Positions 1 through 6,069 of a stretch of DNA of 8,479 nucleotides are shown here, one piece after another (the first letter of the stretch is position 1; the number at the start of each line of letters is the position of its first letter). A program made the position numbers and the translations under genes. Location: contig JAQVGR010000053.1 of NCBI GenBank assembly GCA_028696635.1, forward strand, positions 1 through 8,479. The letters are read 5' to 3'. This DNA comes from Candidatus Krumholzibacteriia bacterium (GTDB lineage: Bacteria; Krumholzibacteriota; Krumholzibacteriia; Krumholzibacteriales; Krumholzibacteriaceae). The notes below the pieces were generated by a model, which ran no database searches, was not told where the DNA came from, and saw nothing but the letters and a program-made list of their open reading frames with translations.

Positions 1-13
1 GGGGAGCGGTCCG

Positions 14-53
14 AACGGCCCCGGGGAGGCTCTCGCACCCCCCGGCGGCCGTT
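14..53 (+). terminator. Candidate terminator-like hairpin of an upstream unit
   Basis: Bases 14-26 can pair with 40-53, giving about 13 bp with one bulged C at 46, a 13-nt loop and a mostly G/C stem. It is followed only by the weak tract TTTCG rather than a run of T. It lies upstream of the tolQ promoter candidate, so it could close a transcription unit to the left that is outside the window. The poor T tract makes it uncertain. A second short GC hairpin (73-78 with 91-96) follows and also lacks a T tract. Confidence 0.4.
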
Positions 54-121
54 TCGAGCGTTCGTGCCGCCTGCGGGGAATGAGCCACCGCCCCGCGAAA
101 CTGCACTCTCCGGAAACAAAC

Positions 122-150
122 TTGACCACCGCAGAGTACAATGGTACTGT
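122..150 (+). promoter_or_regulatory. Candidate sigma70-type promoter for tolQ
   Basis: TTGACC at 122-127 matches the -35 consensus at 5 of 6 positions. A 17-bp spacer leads to TACTGT at 145-150, which keeps the key T, A and final T of a -10. The DNA just upstream (114-120) is A-rich, unlike its GC-rich surroundings. The start point would be near 157, giving a short leader before the tolQ ribosome binding site. TACAAT at 137-142 is a better -10 by sequence but sits only 9 bp from TTGACC. The call rests on pattern only. Confidence 0.5.
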
Positions 151-152
151 GC
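131..152. repeat. Imperfect inverted repeat over the tolQ -10 (possible operator)
   Basis: Arms 131-139 (GCAGAGTAC) and 144-152 (GTACTGTGC) are complementary at 8 of 9 positions around the 4-bp centre AATG. The right arm covers the proposed -10 hexamer, the usual position for a repressor operator. I do not recognise the motif as that of a known regulator. A chance palindrome of this size is possible in one window, so function is inference. Confidence 0.4.
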
Positions 153-171
153 CCTCTGGCGCCGGAGCGAC

Positions 172-178
172 AAGGAGG
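172..178 (+). promoter_or_regulatory. Ribosome binding site fixing the tolQ start
   Basis: AAGGAGG lies 6 nt before the ATG at 185. The same frame is open back to an ATG at 80, but that start would lie upstream of the promoter candidate and add 35 residues with no similarity to TolQ, so 185 is preferred. Confidence 0.85.
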
Positions 179-184
179 ACGAAC

Positions 185-922
185 ATGGGGTTCGCGGGTA
201 TTCCGGTTTTCCTGCAGATAGCGCAGAACATCACGGAGCTCATAGCGCAGTCCGGGACGCTCGCCAAGACGATCCTGGTCATCCTGCTCGTGCTCTCCGT
301 CGTGTCTTGGACGATTATGGTGGAAAAATTCAGGTATTTCAGGCGCGCGGCGAGGCAGACAATGCGGTTCCGCGAGCTCTTCGAGAGCGAGAAGTCGCTC
401 GATCGACTCGTCGATAAGGCGCGGGCCTTCCCCGACTCCCCCGACGCGCAGCTCGTCCGGTCGGTCGGGGGGGAGGCGGCGCGCGGGGAGATCGGCGCGC
501 TCGATCATCTCGAAGGGTACCTCGACGCGTCGATGGAATCGATCATGTCGGACTGGGAGTCGTACCTGATCTTCCTCTCGACCACGGCGACCGTCTCGCC
601 GTTCCTCGGGCTGCTCGGCACCGTCTGGGGGATCATGAGCTCGTTCCTCAGCATGGGCCTGCGCGGCTCGGCGAACCTCTACGTGGTCGGCCCGGGGATC
701 GCCGACGCGCTGATCACGACGGTCTTCGGCCTCGGCGCGGCCATCCCCGCGGTGGTCGGGTACAACTACATCCTGCGCCTGATACGGCGCCGCGAGGAGC
801 AGACCGGATCTTTCATCGTCAGGTTCCGGAGCCGCCTGCTCGAGGGACGGTACGCGGAGCTCGCCCCGGGGGCGGCCGCGCGCGCAGCGAAGGCCCCGGC
901 GGTCCCGGCGCTCGACCGGTGA
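185..922 (+). CDS. tolQ: TolQ, MotA/TolQ/ExbB proton channel family protein
   Basis: This is the inner-membrane motor subunit of the Tol-Pal system. With TolR it uses the proton motive force to energise the TolA-like protein. The product is 245 aa, close to the usual 225-240. Three hydrophobic segments lie near residues 26-46, 127-152 and 172-196, with a large cytoplasmic region between the first two, as expected for the family. Diagnostic stretches are TATVSPFLGLLGTVWGIM (133-151), which holds the conserved channel Thr, and PGIADALITTVFGLGAAIPA (170-189). The PGIA-AL and GL-AAIPAV pattern resembles TolQ more than ExbB. The ATG at 185 is chosen over the upstream in-frame ATG because of a strong ribosome binding site. 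The Ala/Pro-rich C-terminal tail (226-243) is not a conserved feature. The gene leads the cluster. No ybgC gene precedes it here, unlike in E. coli. Confidence 0.95.
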   Translation: MGFAGIPVFLQIAQNITELIAQSGTLAKTILVILLVLSVVSWTIMVEKFRYFRRAARQTMRFRELFESEKSLDRLVDKARAFPDSPDAQLVRSVGGEAARGEIGALDHLEGYLDASMESIMSDWESYLIFLSTTATVSPFLGLLGTVWGIMSSFLSMGLRGSANLYVVGPGIADALITTVFGLGAAIPAVVGYNYILRLIRRREEQTGSFIVRFRSRLLEGRYAELAPGAAARAAKAPAVPALDR

Positions 923-930
923 AGGGGAGG
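922..930 (+). promoter_or_regulatory. Ribosome binding site fixing the tolR start
   Basis: AAGGGGAGG ends 8 nt before the ATG at 939. The alternative in-frame GTG at 930 would overlap this site, so 939 is the more credible start. Confidence 0.8.
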
Positions 931-938
931 TGGCCAGG

Positions 939-1337
939 ATGAGACGCTCGCGCTTCAGGACCCTCAACGAGATCAACATCACCAATCTCGTCGACGTGAT
1001 CATGGTGCTGCTGATCGCGTTCATGCTGACCGCCCCGTTCCTGCAGGCGGGGGTGCGGCTCCAGCTCCCCAAGGCCGAGGCGAAGGTGATCGAGGAGCAG
1101 GAGGGGATCACCGTTTCGGTCAACGCGGGGGGCGAGATCTACATCGACAAGGACAAGGTCGAGTGGCGCGACTTCACGGCGCGCCTGCGCGAGGCGCTCG
1201 ACGGGAACCCGCCGCGTGTCTTCCTGCGCGCAGACAAGGAGGCCCGCTACGGAGACGTGATGCGCGTCATCGCCCGGATCAAGATGATGGGCATCGAGGA
1301 TCTCGGCCTGATCGCCGAGCAGGAAGAAGACGCGTGA
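939..1337 (+). CDS. tolR: TolR, ExbD/TolR family biopolymer transport protein
   Basis: TolR is the partner of TolQ in the inner-membrane proton motor. It is a single-pass protein with a periplasmic domain. The product is 132 aa, slightly shorter than E. coli TolR (142). A basic N-terminus (MRRSRFRTLNEIN) leads into one membrane helix at about 16-36. Asp19, in NLVDVIMVLLIAFM, aligns with the proton-carrying Asp23 of E. coli TolR. The periplasmic part (37-132) keeps the family pattern: GVRLQLPKA, then ITVSVNAGGEIYIDKDKV, then RVFLRADKEARYGDVMRVI. The gene begins 16 bp after the tolQ stop, which supports co-translation and 1:1 assembly as a motor. ExbD is the only serious alternative; the tolB and pal neighbours decide for TolR. 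Confidence 0.95.
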   Translation: MRRSRFRTLNEINITNLVDVIMVLLIAFMLTAPFLQAGVRLQLPKAEAKVIEEQEGITVSVNAGGEIYIDKDKVEWRDFTARLREALDGNPPRVFLRADKEARYGDVMRVIARIKMMGIEDLGLIAEQEEDA

Positions 1338-1378
1338 CGGGCGGCCCTCGCCCGGCATGATCGGGGGGCGCGGAGCGG

Positions 1379-2020
1379 ATGAGGCTTTCCTTTCTCGTAT
1401 CGATCCTCGTGCACGTGACGCTGGTCTGGGCGCTGCTGACGCTGCTCGACATCGTCCCCGAGCCTCGCCTGCCGAAGACCGTCTACAACGTCAAGATCCT
1501 CGCGCCGCTCGTCGAGGCGCGCCGGGAGCAGGCGCCGGCCCCCGAGGTCAAGGAGGAGCCGCCGGCCCCGAAGCCGAAGGAGACCGTCCCCAAGCCGAAG
1601 CCGAAGGAGAAGAAGCCCGAGAAGAAGCCGGAGCCCCCGAAGGCCGAGCCGAAGGAGACGCCGGCCGAGGACAGGCCGATGGACCTGTCGGTCGCCGGGG
1701 GGGCGGACCAGACGAGCATCTCCGTCGACTCCCGGCAGTTCCCCTATTCGTATTACCTCACCGCGATAGAGCGGAAGGTCTCAGAGAACTGGTTTTCGTC
1801 CCATTCGGGACGGGGCGAGGGGGTCTCGTGCGTCGTCTATTTCCAGCTCGGCCGCGGGGGGCAGGTCTCCGGGCTGCGCGTCGAGCAGAGCTCGGGCAAC
1901 CCGCATTTCGACCGCCAGGCGCTGCGGGCGATCCAGAGCGCGGAGCCGTTCCCGCCGCTCCCGCGCGCCTTCGGCGAGGCGTGGCTCGGGATCCATTTCA
2001 CGTTCGTGCAGAAGAACTGA
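1379..2020 (+). CDS. tolA: TolA-like energy transducer with a TonB-type C-terminal domain
   Basis: This protein should carry force from TolQR across the periplasm to TolB and Pal. The product is 213 aa with three parts. An N-terminal membrane helix (about 3-24) contains Ser8 and His12 in the S-x3-H spacing used by TonB and TolA to couple to the motor. A Pro/Lys/Glu-rich linker follows (about 46-100). A C-terminal TonB/TolA domain (about 120-211) carries YLTAIERKVSENW, VYFQLGRGGQV and FDRQALRAI followed by PFPPLP. It is about half the length of E. coli TolA (421 aa) because the long helical domain II is replaced by the short Pro-rich linker, so by architecture it is TonB-like. The symbol tolA is given by position between tolR and tolB. 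The ATG at 1379 has only a weak, close ribosome binding site (GGAG at 1372-1375). The ATG at 1357 opens a different frame. Confidence 0.85.
   Translation: MRLSFLVSILVHVTLVWALLTLLDIVPEPRLPKTVYNVKILAPLVEARREQAPAPEVKEEPPAPKPKETVPKPKPKEKKPEKKPEPPKAEPKETPAEDRPMDLSVAGGADQTSISVDSRQFPYSYYLTAIERKVSENWFSSHSGRGEGVSCVVYFQLGRGGQVSGLRVEQSSGNPHFDRQALRAIQSAEPFPPLPRAFGEAWLGIHFTFVQKN
1568..1610 (+). repeat. In-frame direct repeat in the TolA linker
   Basis: The 16-bp word CCGAAGCCGAAGGAGA occurs at 1568-1583 and again at 1595-1610. The offset is 27 bp (nine codons), so both copies encode the same PKPKE unit. Further shorter AAGCCG/GAGAAG units continue to about 1660. This low-complexity tract could expand or contract by slippage in multiples of three without breaking the frame. 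Confidence 0.75.
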
Positions 2021-2044
2021 CGGCCCCCGGCGGCCGCCCAAGGC

Positions 2045-2049
2045 AGGAG
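2045..2049 (+). promoter_or_regulatory. Ribosome binding site fixing the tolB start
   Basis: AGGAG lies 8 nt before the ATG at 2058. The in-frame GTG at 2049 overlaps this site. The ATG also places the signal peptide directly at the N-terminus. Confidence 0.75.
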
Positions 2050-2057
2050 TGCACCGC

Positions 2058-3311
2058 ATGAAGCGACTTCGGACGATCTTCCTGTTCCTCTCGGCGCTCG
2101 CCGCCGCCCGGGCCGCCTCCGCCCAGCTCGACGTCCACCTGAGCACGTCGAAGGCGGGGGGCGGGCGGATCCCCATCGCCGTGCGCGATTTCCGGCTCGA
2201 GCGCGCCGATCTGCGGTCGGCCTCTGATTATATCGTGGGGGTGCTGCTCGACGACCTCGAGTTCACCGACGCCTTCGCCCCGGTGCGGCTTCAGGGAGGC
2301 GCCGACTCCCTCGCCGGCGGCGCAGCGGCGGCGGCCCTCGTCGAGGGCTCGCTCGGGTGGGACGGTTCCAGGTACGCGCTCTCGGTGAGCCTGCTCGACT
2401 TCGTCAGCCGCGAGACGATCTTCGGCAAGCGGTACCTCTTCGAGCACGACGCGATGAGGGCGATCGCGCACGATCTCAGCGACGAGATCCTCTTCTTCCT
2501 CATAGGCGAGATCGGCGTGGCCAAGACGCGGATCCTCTTCACGAGACGCGAGGGAGAGGTGAAGAACCTCTACCTCGTCGATTACGACGGGCACGGGGAG
2601 CGCAGGCTCACCGAGGGCGAGCTCGTCGTCTCGCCGGTCTGGCTCGACTGGAGCAGGTTCTGCTTCACCTCCTACCGCCGCGACAACCCCGATTGCTACC
2701 TCATGGATCTCGCCCGCGGGAAGCGGCTGATGATCTCCTCGCGCGTCGGGATCAACGTCGCCGGCGGATTCAATCCCGCCTCCGACGAGCTGGTGATGAC
2801 GCTGAGCCTGGCGGGGAACAGCGAGATCTACCTGATGAGCCCCGGCGGCGAGCTCGGGCGCCGCCTGACATCCAACAGGGCGATAGACGTATCGCCGGTC
2901 TGGTCGCCGAACGGGCGCGAGATCGCCTTCGTCTCCGACCGGTACCGGTCCCCCCAGATCTTCCTGATGGACCGGTACGGCGGGAACGCGAGGCGGCTGA
3001 CCTCGGAGGGCTCGTACAACACCGCTCCCGCCTGGTCCCCGAAGGGGGACCTGATCGCCTACGCGGCGCGGGAGGGCGGAGTCTACCGGCTGCGCCTGAT
3101 ATCCCCCGACGGGCTCTACCGGGAGACGGTCTTCGACGACGCCGTCAGCTGCGAGGATCCCTCCTGGGCCCCCGACGGCCGCCACCTGGCAGTCACGGCC
3201 CGCTTCGGGGGCGAGCCGTGGATCCTCGTGGTCGATATCGACACCGGCTCGAGGCGGCGGCTGGTCAGGGGGGAGGCGGCCGCGTGGTCGCCCCTGCCCC
3301 CGGAGAAATAA
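2058..3311 (+). CDS. tolB: TolB, periplasmic beta-propeller protein of Tol-Pal
   Basis: TolB is the soluble periplasmic partner that binds Pal and passes the TolA signal. The product is 417 aa against 430 in E. coli. A Sec signal peptide (about 1-22) ends in ASA before Gln23, so the new N-terminus would be the flexible segment that contacts TolA in known TolB proteins. The N-terminal alpha/beta domain covers about 36-155 (RIPIAVRDF onward). It is followed by TolB/PD40 propeller repeats: a divergent one near 193-206, then GFNPASDELVM (237-247), WSPNGREIAF (282-291), WSPKGDLIAY (326-335) and WAPDGRHLAV (370-379), with intervening YLMD/FLMD strands. The chain ends at WSPLPPEK, about where the last blade closes. 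It follows the tolA stop by 37 bp. Confidence 0.95.
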   Translation: MKRLRTIFLFLSALAAARAASAQLDVHLSTSKAGGGRIPIAVRDFRLERADLRSASDYIVGVLLDDLEFTDAFAPVRLQGGADSLAGGAAAAALVEGSLGWDGSRYALSVSLLDFVSRETIFGKRYLFEHDAMRAIAHDLSDEILFFLIGEIGVAKTRILFTRREGEVKNLYLVDYDGHGERRLTEGELVVSPVWLDWSRFCFTSYRRDNPDCYLMDLARGKRLMISSRVGINVAGGFNPASDELVMTLSLAGNSEIYLMSPGGELGRRLTSNRAIDVSPVWSPNGREIAFVSDRYRSPQIFLMDRYGGNARRLTSEGSYNTAPAWSPKGDLIAYAAREGGVYRLRLISPDGLYRETVFDDAVSCEDPSWAPDGRHLAVTARFGGEPWILVVDIDTGSRRRLVRGEAAAWSPLPPEK

Positions 3312-3356
3312 AAACGCCAAAAATCTGTTTGCAAGCCGGCCGGATGTCGGTATCAT
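3306..3356 (+). promoter_or_regulatory. Internal promoter for pal with A-tract upstream element
   Basis: TTGCAA at 3329-3334 and TATCAT at 3351-3356 (5 of 6 match to the -10) are separated by 16 bp. Two five-A tracts at 3310-3314 and 3319-3323, about one helical turn apart, precede the -35 and resemble an UP element. They stand out in GC-rich DNA. The start point would be near 3363, giving a leader of about 64 nt before pal. A separate promoter would let pal and the genes after it be made in higher amount than the motor genes. Inferred from sequence pattern only. Confidence 0.6.
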
Positions 3357-3364
3357 CCGACCGG
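3336..3364. repeat. Imperfect inverted repeat over the pal -10 (possible operator)
   Basis: Arms 3336-3346 (CCGGCCGGATG) and 3354-3364 (CATCCGACCGG) pair at 10 of 11 positions around a 7-bp centre. The proposed -10 spans the centre and start of the right arm. The predicted start point lies within the right arm, so transcripts from this promoter could not form the full hairpin, which favours a DNA operator. Read-through RNA from tolB could fold it. There is no T run, so it is not a convincing terminator for tolB. Confidence 0.45.
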
Positions 3365-3369
3365 GTATG

Positions 3370-3411
3370 AAACCAGGTTGTTCGGAACGGTTTTGAGTCT
3401 GTTCTTCAGAC
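3370..3411 (+). promoter_or_regulatory. Potentially folded 5' leader of pal
   Basis: Two small hairpins are possible. In the first, 3370-3374 pairs with 3389-3393 and 3380-3382 pairs with 3386-3388, with a 5-nt bulge. The second is GTCTG (3397-3401) with CAGAC (3407-3411) around TTCTT, ending just before the GGGAGG ribosome binding site at 3413-3418. The stems are short, so stability and function are uncertain. I do not recognise a known riboswitch or protein-binding leader. Confidence 0.3.
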
Positions 3412-3426
3412 AGGGAGGTCGATGAG

Positions 3427-3939
3427 ATGAGACAGTCAGGGTTCCTGTTCCTCGCGGTGGCGCTCGCGGCGCTGATGGTGCTCCCGGCGTGCTCGAAGAA
3501 GGAGGCTCCTCCGGTCGAGCAGGAGATCGCCCCGGTCGAGGAGATCGTCCCGCCGCCGCCCCCGCCGCCGGTCGTCGAAGAGCCCGCGGTCAAGGAGCTC
3601 GAGCCGATCGTCCTGCAGGACGTCTTCTTCGATTACGACAAGTTCTCGATCAGGAACGAGTTCAAGAAGGTCCTCGAGGCCAACGCCGAGCTCCTGCTCG
3701 CGCGCGAGGGCGCGAAGCTCCACATCGAGGGGCACTGCGACGAGCGCGGCACCAACGAGTACAACCTCGCCCTCGGCGAGAAGCGCGCGAAGGCGGTCAT
3801 GGATTTCTACGTGGCGTACGGCGTCCCCGCGGCGCGCCTGTCGATGATCAGTTACGGCGAGGAGCGGCCCTTCGACCGCGGTCATGACGAGGCCGCGTGG
3901 GCGAAGAACCGCAGGGCCCACATGGTGGTGAAGGAGTAG
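3427..3939 (+). CDS. pal: Pal, peptidoglycan-associated lipoprotein
   Basis: Pal anchors the outer membrane to peptidoglycan and binds TolB. The product is 170 aa (E. coli 173). A lipoprotein signal peptide ends in the lipobox LPAC with Cys22 as the lipidated residue. Ser23 at the next position fits outer-membrane sorting. A Pro/Glu-rich linker (about 27-62) includes seven consecutive Pro residues at 42-48. The OmpA-type domain covers about 63-170. Its core GHCDERGTNEYNLALGEKRA (102-121) holds Asp105 and Arg120, the residues that bind diaminopimelate in this family, and it ends with the Pal motif RGHDEAAWAKNRRA. Cys104 replaces the Thr found in E. coli. GGGAGG at 3413-3418 lies 8 nt before the ATG. 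The gene has its own likely promoter and is followed by cpoB after 10 bp. Confidence 0.96.
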   Translation: MRQSGFLFLAVALAALMVLPACSKKEAPPVEQEIAPVEEIVPPPPPPPVVEEPAVKELEPIVLQDVFFDYDKFSIRNEFKKVLEANAELLLAREGAKLHIEGHCDERGTNEYNLALGEKRAKAVMDFYVAYGVPAARLSMISYGEERPFDRGHDEAAWAKNRRAHMVVKE

Positions 3940-3949
3940 CGAGGGAAGG

Positions 3950-4777
3950 ATGGATCGCACCCTCGCACGGATGGCGGCGGCGCTCGCGACGGCCGCCTGC
4001 GTGGCGGCGCTCGGCGGCTGCTGGGGCAGGAGCTTCTGGCGCGCGCAGGAGGCGTCGCTCGACACCGCCGTGAAGGTCGATTCCCTTCTGAGGGAGAACG
4101 CGATCCTTCAGCGCAGGGTCTATCAGGTCGAGACGGCCCTCGCCGGGCAGCAGGAGCACTCGCGAAGGGCGGCGGCGAGCGCGAGCATGGACCTCGAGGA
4201 GATCAAGGACCAGCTCAACGCCCTGCTGGGGATTATCGACGAGCAGGGCCGGTGGCCCGCCGCGAGGAGCGTCCGGCCCGCCGCACCGCCCGCAGAGGCA
4301 TCCGGTTCACGAACCCCGCCGCCGGATTCGATCGCCGCATCCGGCGGCGGGGCGGCCTCCGCCACCGACACGATCCTCCCGGCCGTCATCCCGCCGACCG
4401 CCGAGGAGATGTACCGGCAGATCTATCTCGACTTCAGCAGGATGAAGTACGAGATCGCCCTCGAGCAGTCCGAGGAGTTCCTCCGGGAGTACCCCGACGA
4501 CGGGCTCGTCGAGGAGATCAGGTTCCTCCGCGGCGAATGCTACATGGAGCTCGGGAGGGATTTCGACGCCCTCAAGGAGTTCTCCACGGTCCTCCAGGAG
4601 TTCCCGCGCGGCCGCAGGACGCCGGCCGCCCTCCTGCGCATGGCAATCTCCTACGAGCGGATCGGCGACACGGCGCTGGCGGCCGGCGTCGTCCGCAGGC
4701 TGGTCCGGGAATACCCGGACAGCGAGGAGGCGGTCGAGGCGCGGGAGCGGTTCGGCGGGATGCTGGATGAGCGGTGA
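3950..4777 (+). CDS. cpoB: CpoB (YbgF)-like coiled-coil and TPR lipoprotein
   Basis: CpoB-type proteins bind TolA and coordinate outer-membrane constriction with septal peptidoglycan synthesis. The product is 275 aa. A signal peptide ends LGGC with Cys24, which reads as a lipobox; Trp25 is not an inner-membrane retention signal. A coiled coil follows at about 36-97 (VDSLLRENAILQRRVYQVET, then LEEIKDQLNALLGIIDEQG). A Pro/Ala/Ser-rich linker (about 103-148) leads to three TPR-like helical pairs at about 151-262 (IYLDFSRMKYEIALEQSEEF; RGECYMELGRDFDALKEFS; RMAISYERIGDTALAAGVV). This is the CpoB order of coiled coil then TPR. E. coli CpoB is soluble, so the lipobox is a variation. The GAGGGAAGG site abuts the ATG; a start at Met8 (3971) cannot be excluded and would keep the lipobox. 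Confidence 0.87.
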   Translation: MDRTLARMAAALATAACVAALGGCWGRSFWRAQEASLDTAVKVDSLLRENAILQRRVYQVETALAGQQEHSRRAAASASMDLEEIKDQLNALLGIIDEQGRWPAARSVRPAAPPAEASGSRTPPPDSIAASGGGAASATDTILPAVIPPTAEEMYRQIYLDFSRMKYEIALEQSEEFLREYPDDGLVEEIRFLRGECYMELGRDFDALKEFSTVLQEFPRGRRTPAALLRMAISYERIGDTALAAGVVRRLVREYPDSEEAVEARERFGGMLDER

Positions 4778-6069
4778 TGGAGCCGACCTCGTTATCCGAT
4801 CCCGGACATCATCTCGCGCTGGCGCTGACGGTCGCCGTCCTCCTCGCGCTCTCCGCCTTCTTCTCCGGCTCCGAGACGGCGCTGTTCTCCCTCTCGCGCT
4901 CCACCGTCGCCGGCATGGCCGAGGGCGATCCCTCGCGGCGCAGGGTCGCCTCCCTGCTCAGGCGCCCGCGGCGGCTCCTCGTGACGATCCTCTTCGGCAA
5001 CCTCCTCGTCAACGTGGCCAACACGAGCGTCGTGACGGCGCTGGCGATCAGGATGTACGGCGAAGCCGGCGTCGGGTACGCGATGCTCCTGATGACCGTG
5101 CTGATCCTGGTCTTCGGAGAGATCTCCCCCAAGAGCCTCGCCATCAGGCGCGCCCCGGCGATCGCCGTCGCCGTCGCTCCCGTGCTGGGGGCCCTGATGG
5201 CGGCGCTCTGGCCGGTCAGGGTGGCGCTCGGATGGATCGCCGATTCCTCCGTCGAGGTCGGCCGCCGGCTCTTCGGCGAGACCCGCGAGGAGTACGGATC
5301 GCTCGAGCTCGCCGCCGCCGTCGAGATGGGGCACCGTGACGGCCTCTTCGACGAGTTCGAGAAGGAGGTCCTGACCAACCTCTTCCTCTTCGCCGAGACC
5401 TCGGTGCACGAGATACTCACCCCGCGCGTCGACGTCTTCTCGCTCGACGTCTCCACCCCCCTCCAGGAGGCGGTGCGGCAGGTCCGCGACCGCGGTTTCA
5501 CCAGGGTGCCGCTCTACGAGGGCCGTCCCGAGACGATCGTCGGGGTCCTGCACGCGAAGGACCTGCTCCGCACGGCGCGCGACGACCGGGTCGCGCTGCG
5601 CGACCTGGTCCGCGAGGTGCGGTTCGTCCCCGAGACGAAGAAGATCCGGGACCTGCTCGGCGAGCTGATCGCGGCCCGGCAGCACATGGTGATCGCCGTC
5701 GACGAGCACGGGTCGTACGAGGGGATCGTCACCCTCGAGGACATCCTCGAGGAGATATTCGGCGACATCCGGGACCGGCGCGAGCCGCGCGTCGACGAGT
5801 ACACGATGATCGGCCCCGACGCGATCGTGGCATCGGGCTCGATGCGCCTCGAGGATTTCAACGATATCTTCCGGTCGGGGCTCGAATCGCAGGAGGTCGA
5901 GACGGTCGGCGGATACCTCACCGAGACGACCGGCCGCATCCCCCACGACGGGGAGGCCTTCGAGGCGGAAGGGCTGCGGTTCCTCGTGATCTCGGCCGAT
6001 CCGACAAGGATCAACAAGCTCAAGGTCGAGCGGCTGCCCCGCGGGGAGGAGAGCGATGAGCAGCACTAG
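4777..6069 (+). CDS. CNNM/CorC-type DUF21-CBS transporter family protein, full-length
   Basis: The family covers bacterial CorC/MpfA/YhdP-type and eukaryotic CNNM proteins, linked to Mg2+ (and Co2+) transport or resistance; many are misnamed hemolysins. The product is 430 aa with all three usual parts. The DUF21 membrane domain (about 13-165) carries FFSGSETALFSLSR (28-41), GNLLVNVANT (74-83) and FGEISPKSLA (113-122). A CBS pair follows (about 205-330; VHEILTPRVDV, FTRVPLYEGRPETIVGVLHAKDL and GIVTLEDILEEIFGDI). The C-terminal CorC_HlyC domain is at about 343-418 (VASGSMRLEDFNDIF, ETVGGYLTE, GRIPHDGE). The ATG at 4777 shares its A with the TGA of cpoB and has no strong ribosome binding site, so coupled translation is likely. 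The GTG at 4774 is an alternative start adding one residue. Ion and direction of transport cannot be read from the sequence. Confidence 0.92.
   Translation: MEPTSLSDPGHHLALALTVAVLLALSAFFSGSETALFSLSRSTVAGMAEGDPSRRRVASLLRRPRRLLVTILFGNLLVNVANTSVVTALAIRMYGEAGVGYAMLLMTVLILVFGEISPKSLAIRRAPAIAVAVAPVLGALMAALWPVRVALGWIADSSVEVGRRLFGETREEYGSLELAAAVEMGHRDGLFDEFEKEVLTNLFLFAETSVHEILTPRVDVFSLDVSTPLQEAVRQVRDRGFTRVPLYEGRPETIVGVLHAKDLLRTARDDRVALRDLVREVRFVPETKKIRDLLGELIAARQHMVIAVDEHGSYEGIVTLEDILEEIFGDIRDRREPRVDEYTMIGPDAIVASGSMRLEDFNDIFRSGLESQEVETVGGYLTETTGRIPHDGEAFEAEGLRFLVISADPTRINKLKVERLPRGEESDEQH

Noticed and set aside
80..184. Upstream in-frame ATG at 80 that would lengthen TolQ by 35 residues
   Set aside because: The added residues look unlike TolQ, the start lies upstream of the promoter candidate, and the ATG at 185 has AAGGAGG at proper spacing.
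3312..3365. Intrinsic terminator after tolB
   Set aside because: The inverted repeat here has no T tract and coincides with a good promoter, so an operator reading is preferred.
3422..3430. Two-codon mini-ORF (ATG AGA TGA) overlapping the pal start
   Set aside because: The Shine-Dalgarno is only 3 nt from this ATG but well placed for 3427. It is most simply a chance overlap.
1998..3593. Long open frame (531 codons) on the - strand across tolB and the start of pal
   Set aside because: It is antisense to clearly coding genes, low-complexity (Arg, Gly, Pro, Asp-rich), and crosses the non-coding tolB-pal gap. Typical of high-GC shadow frames.
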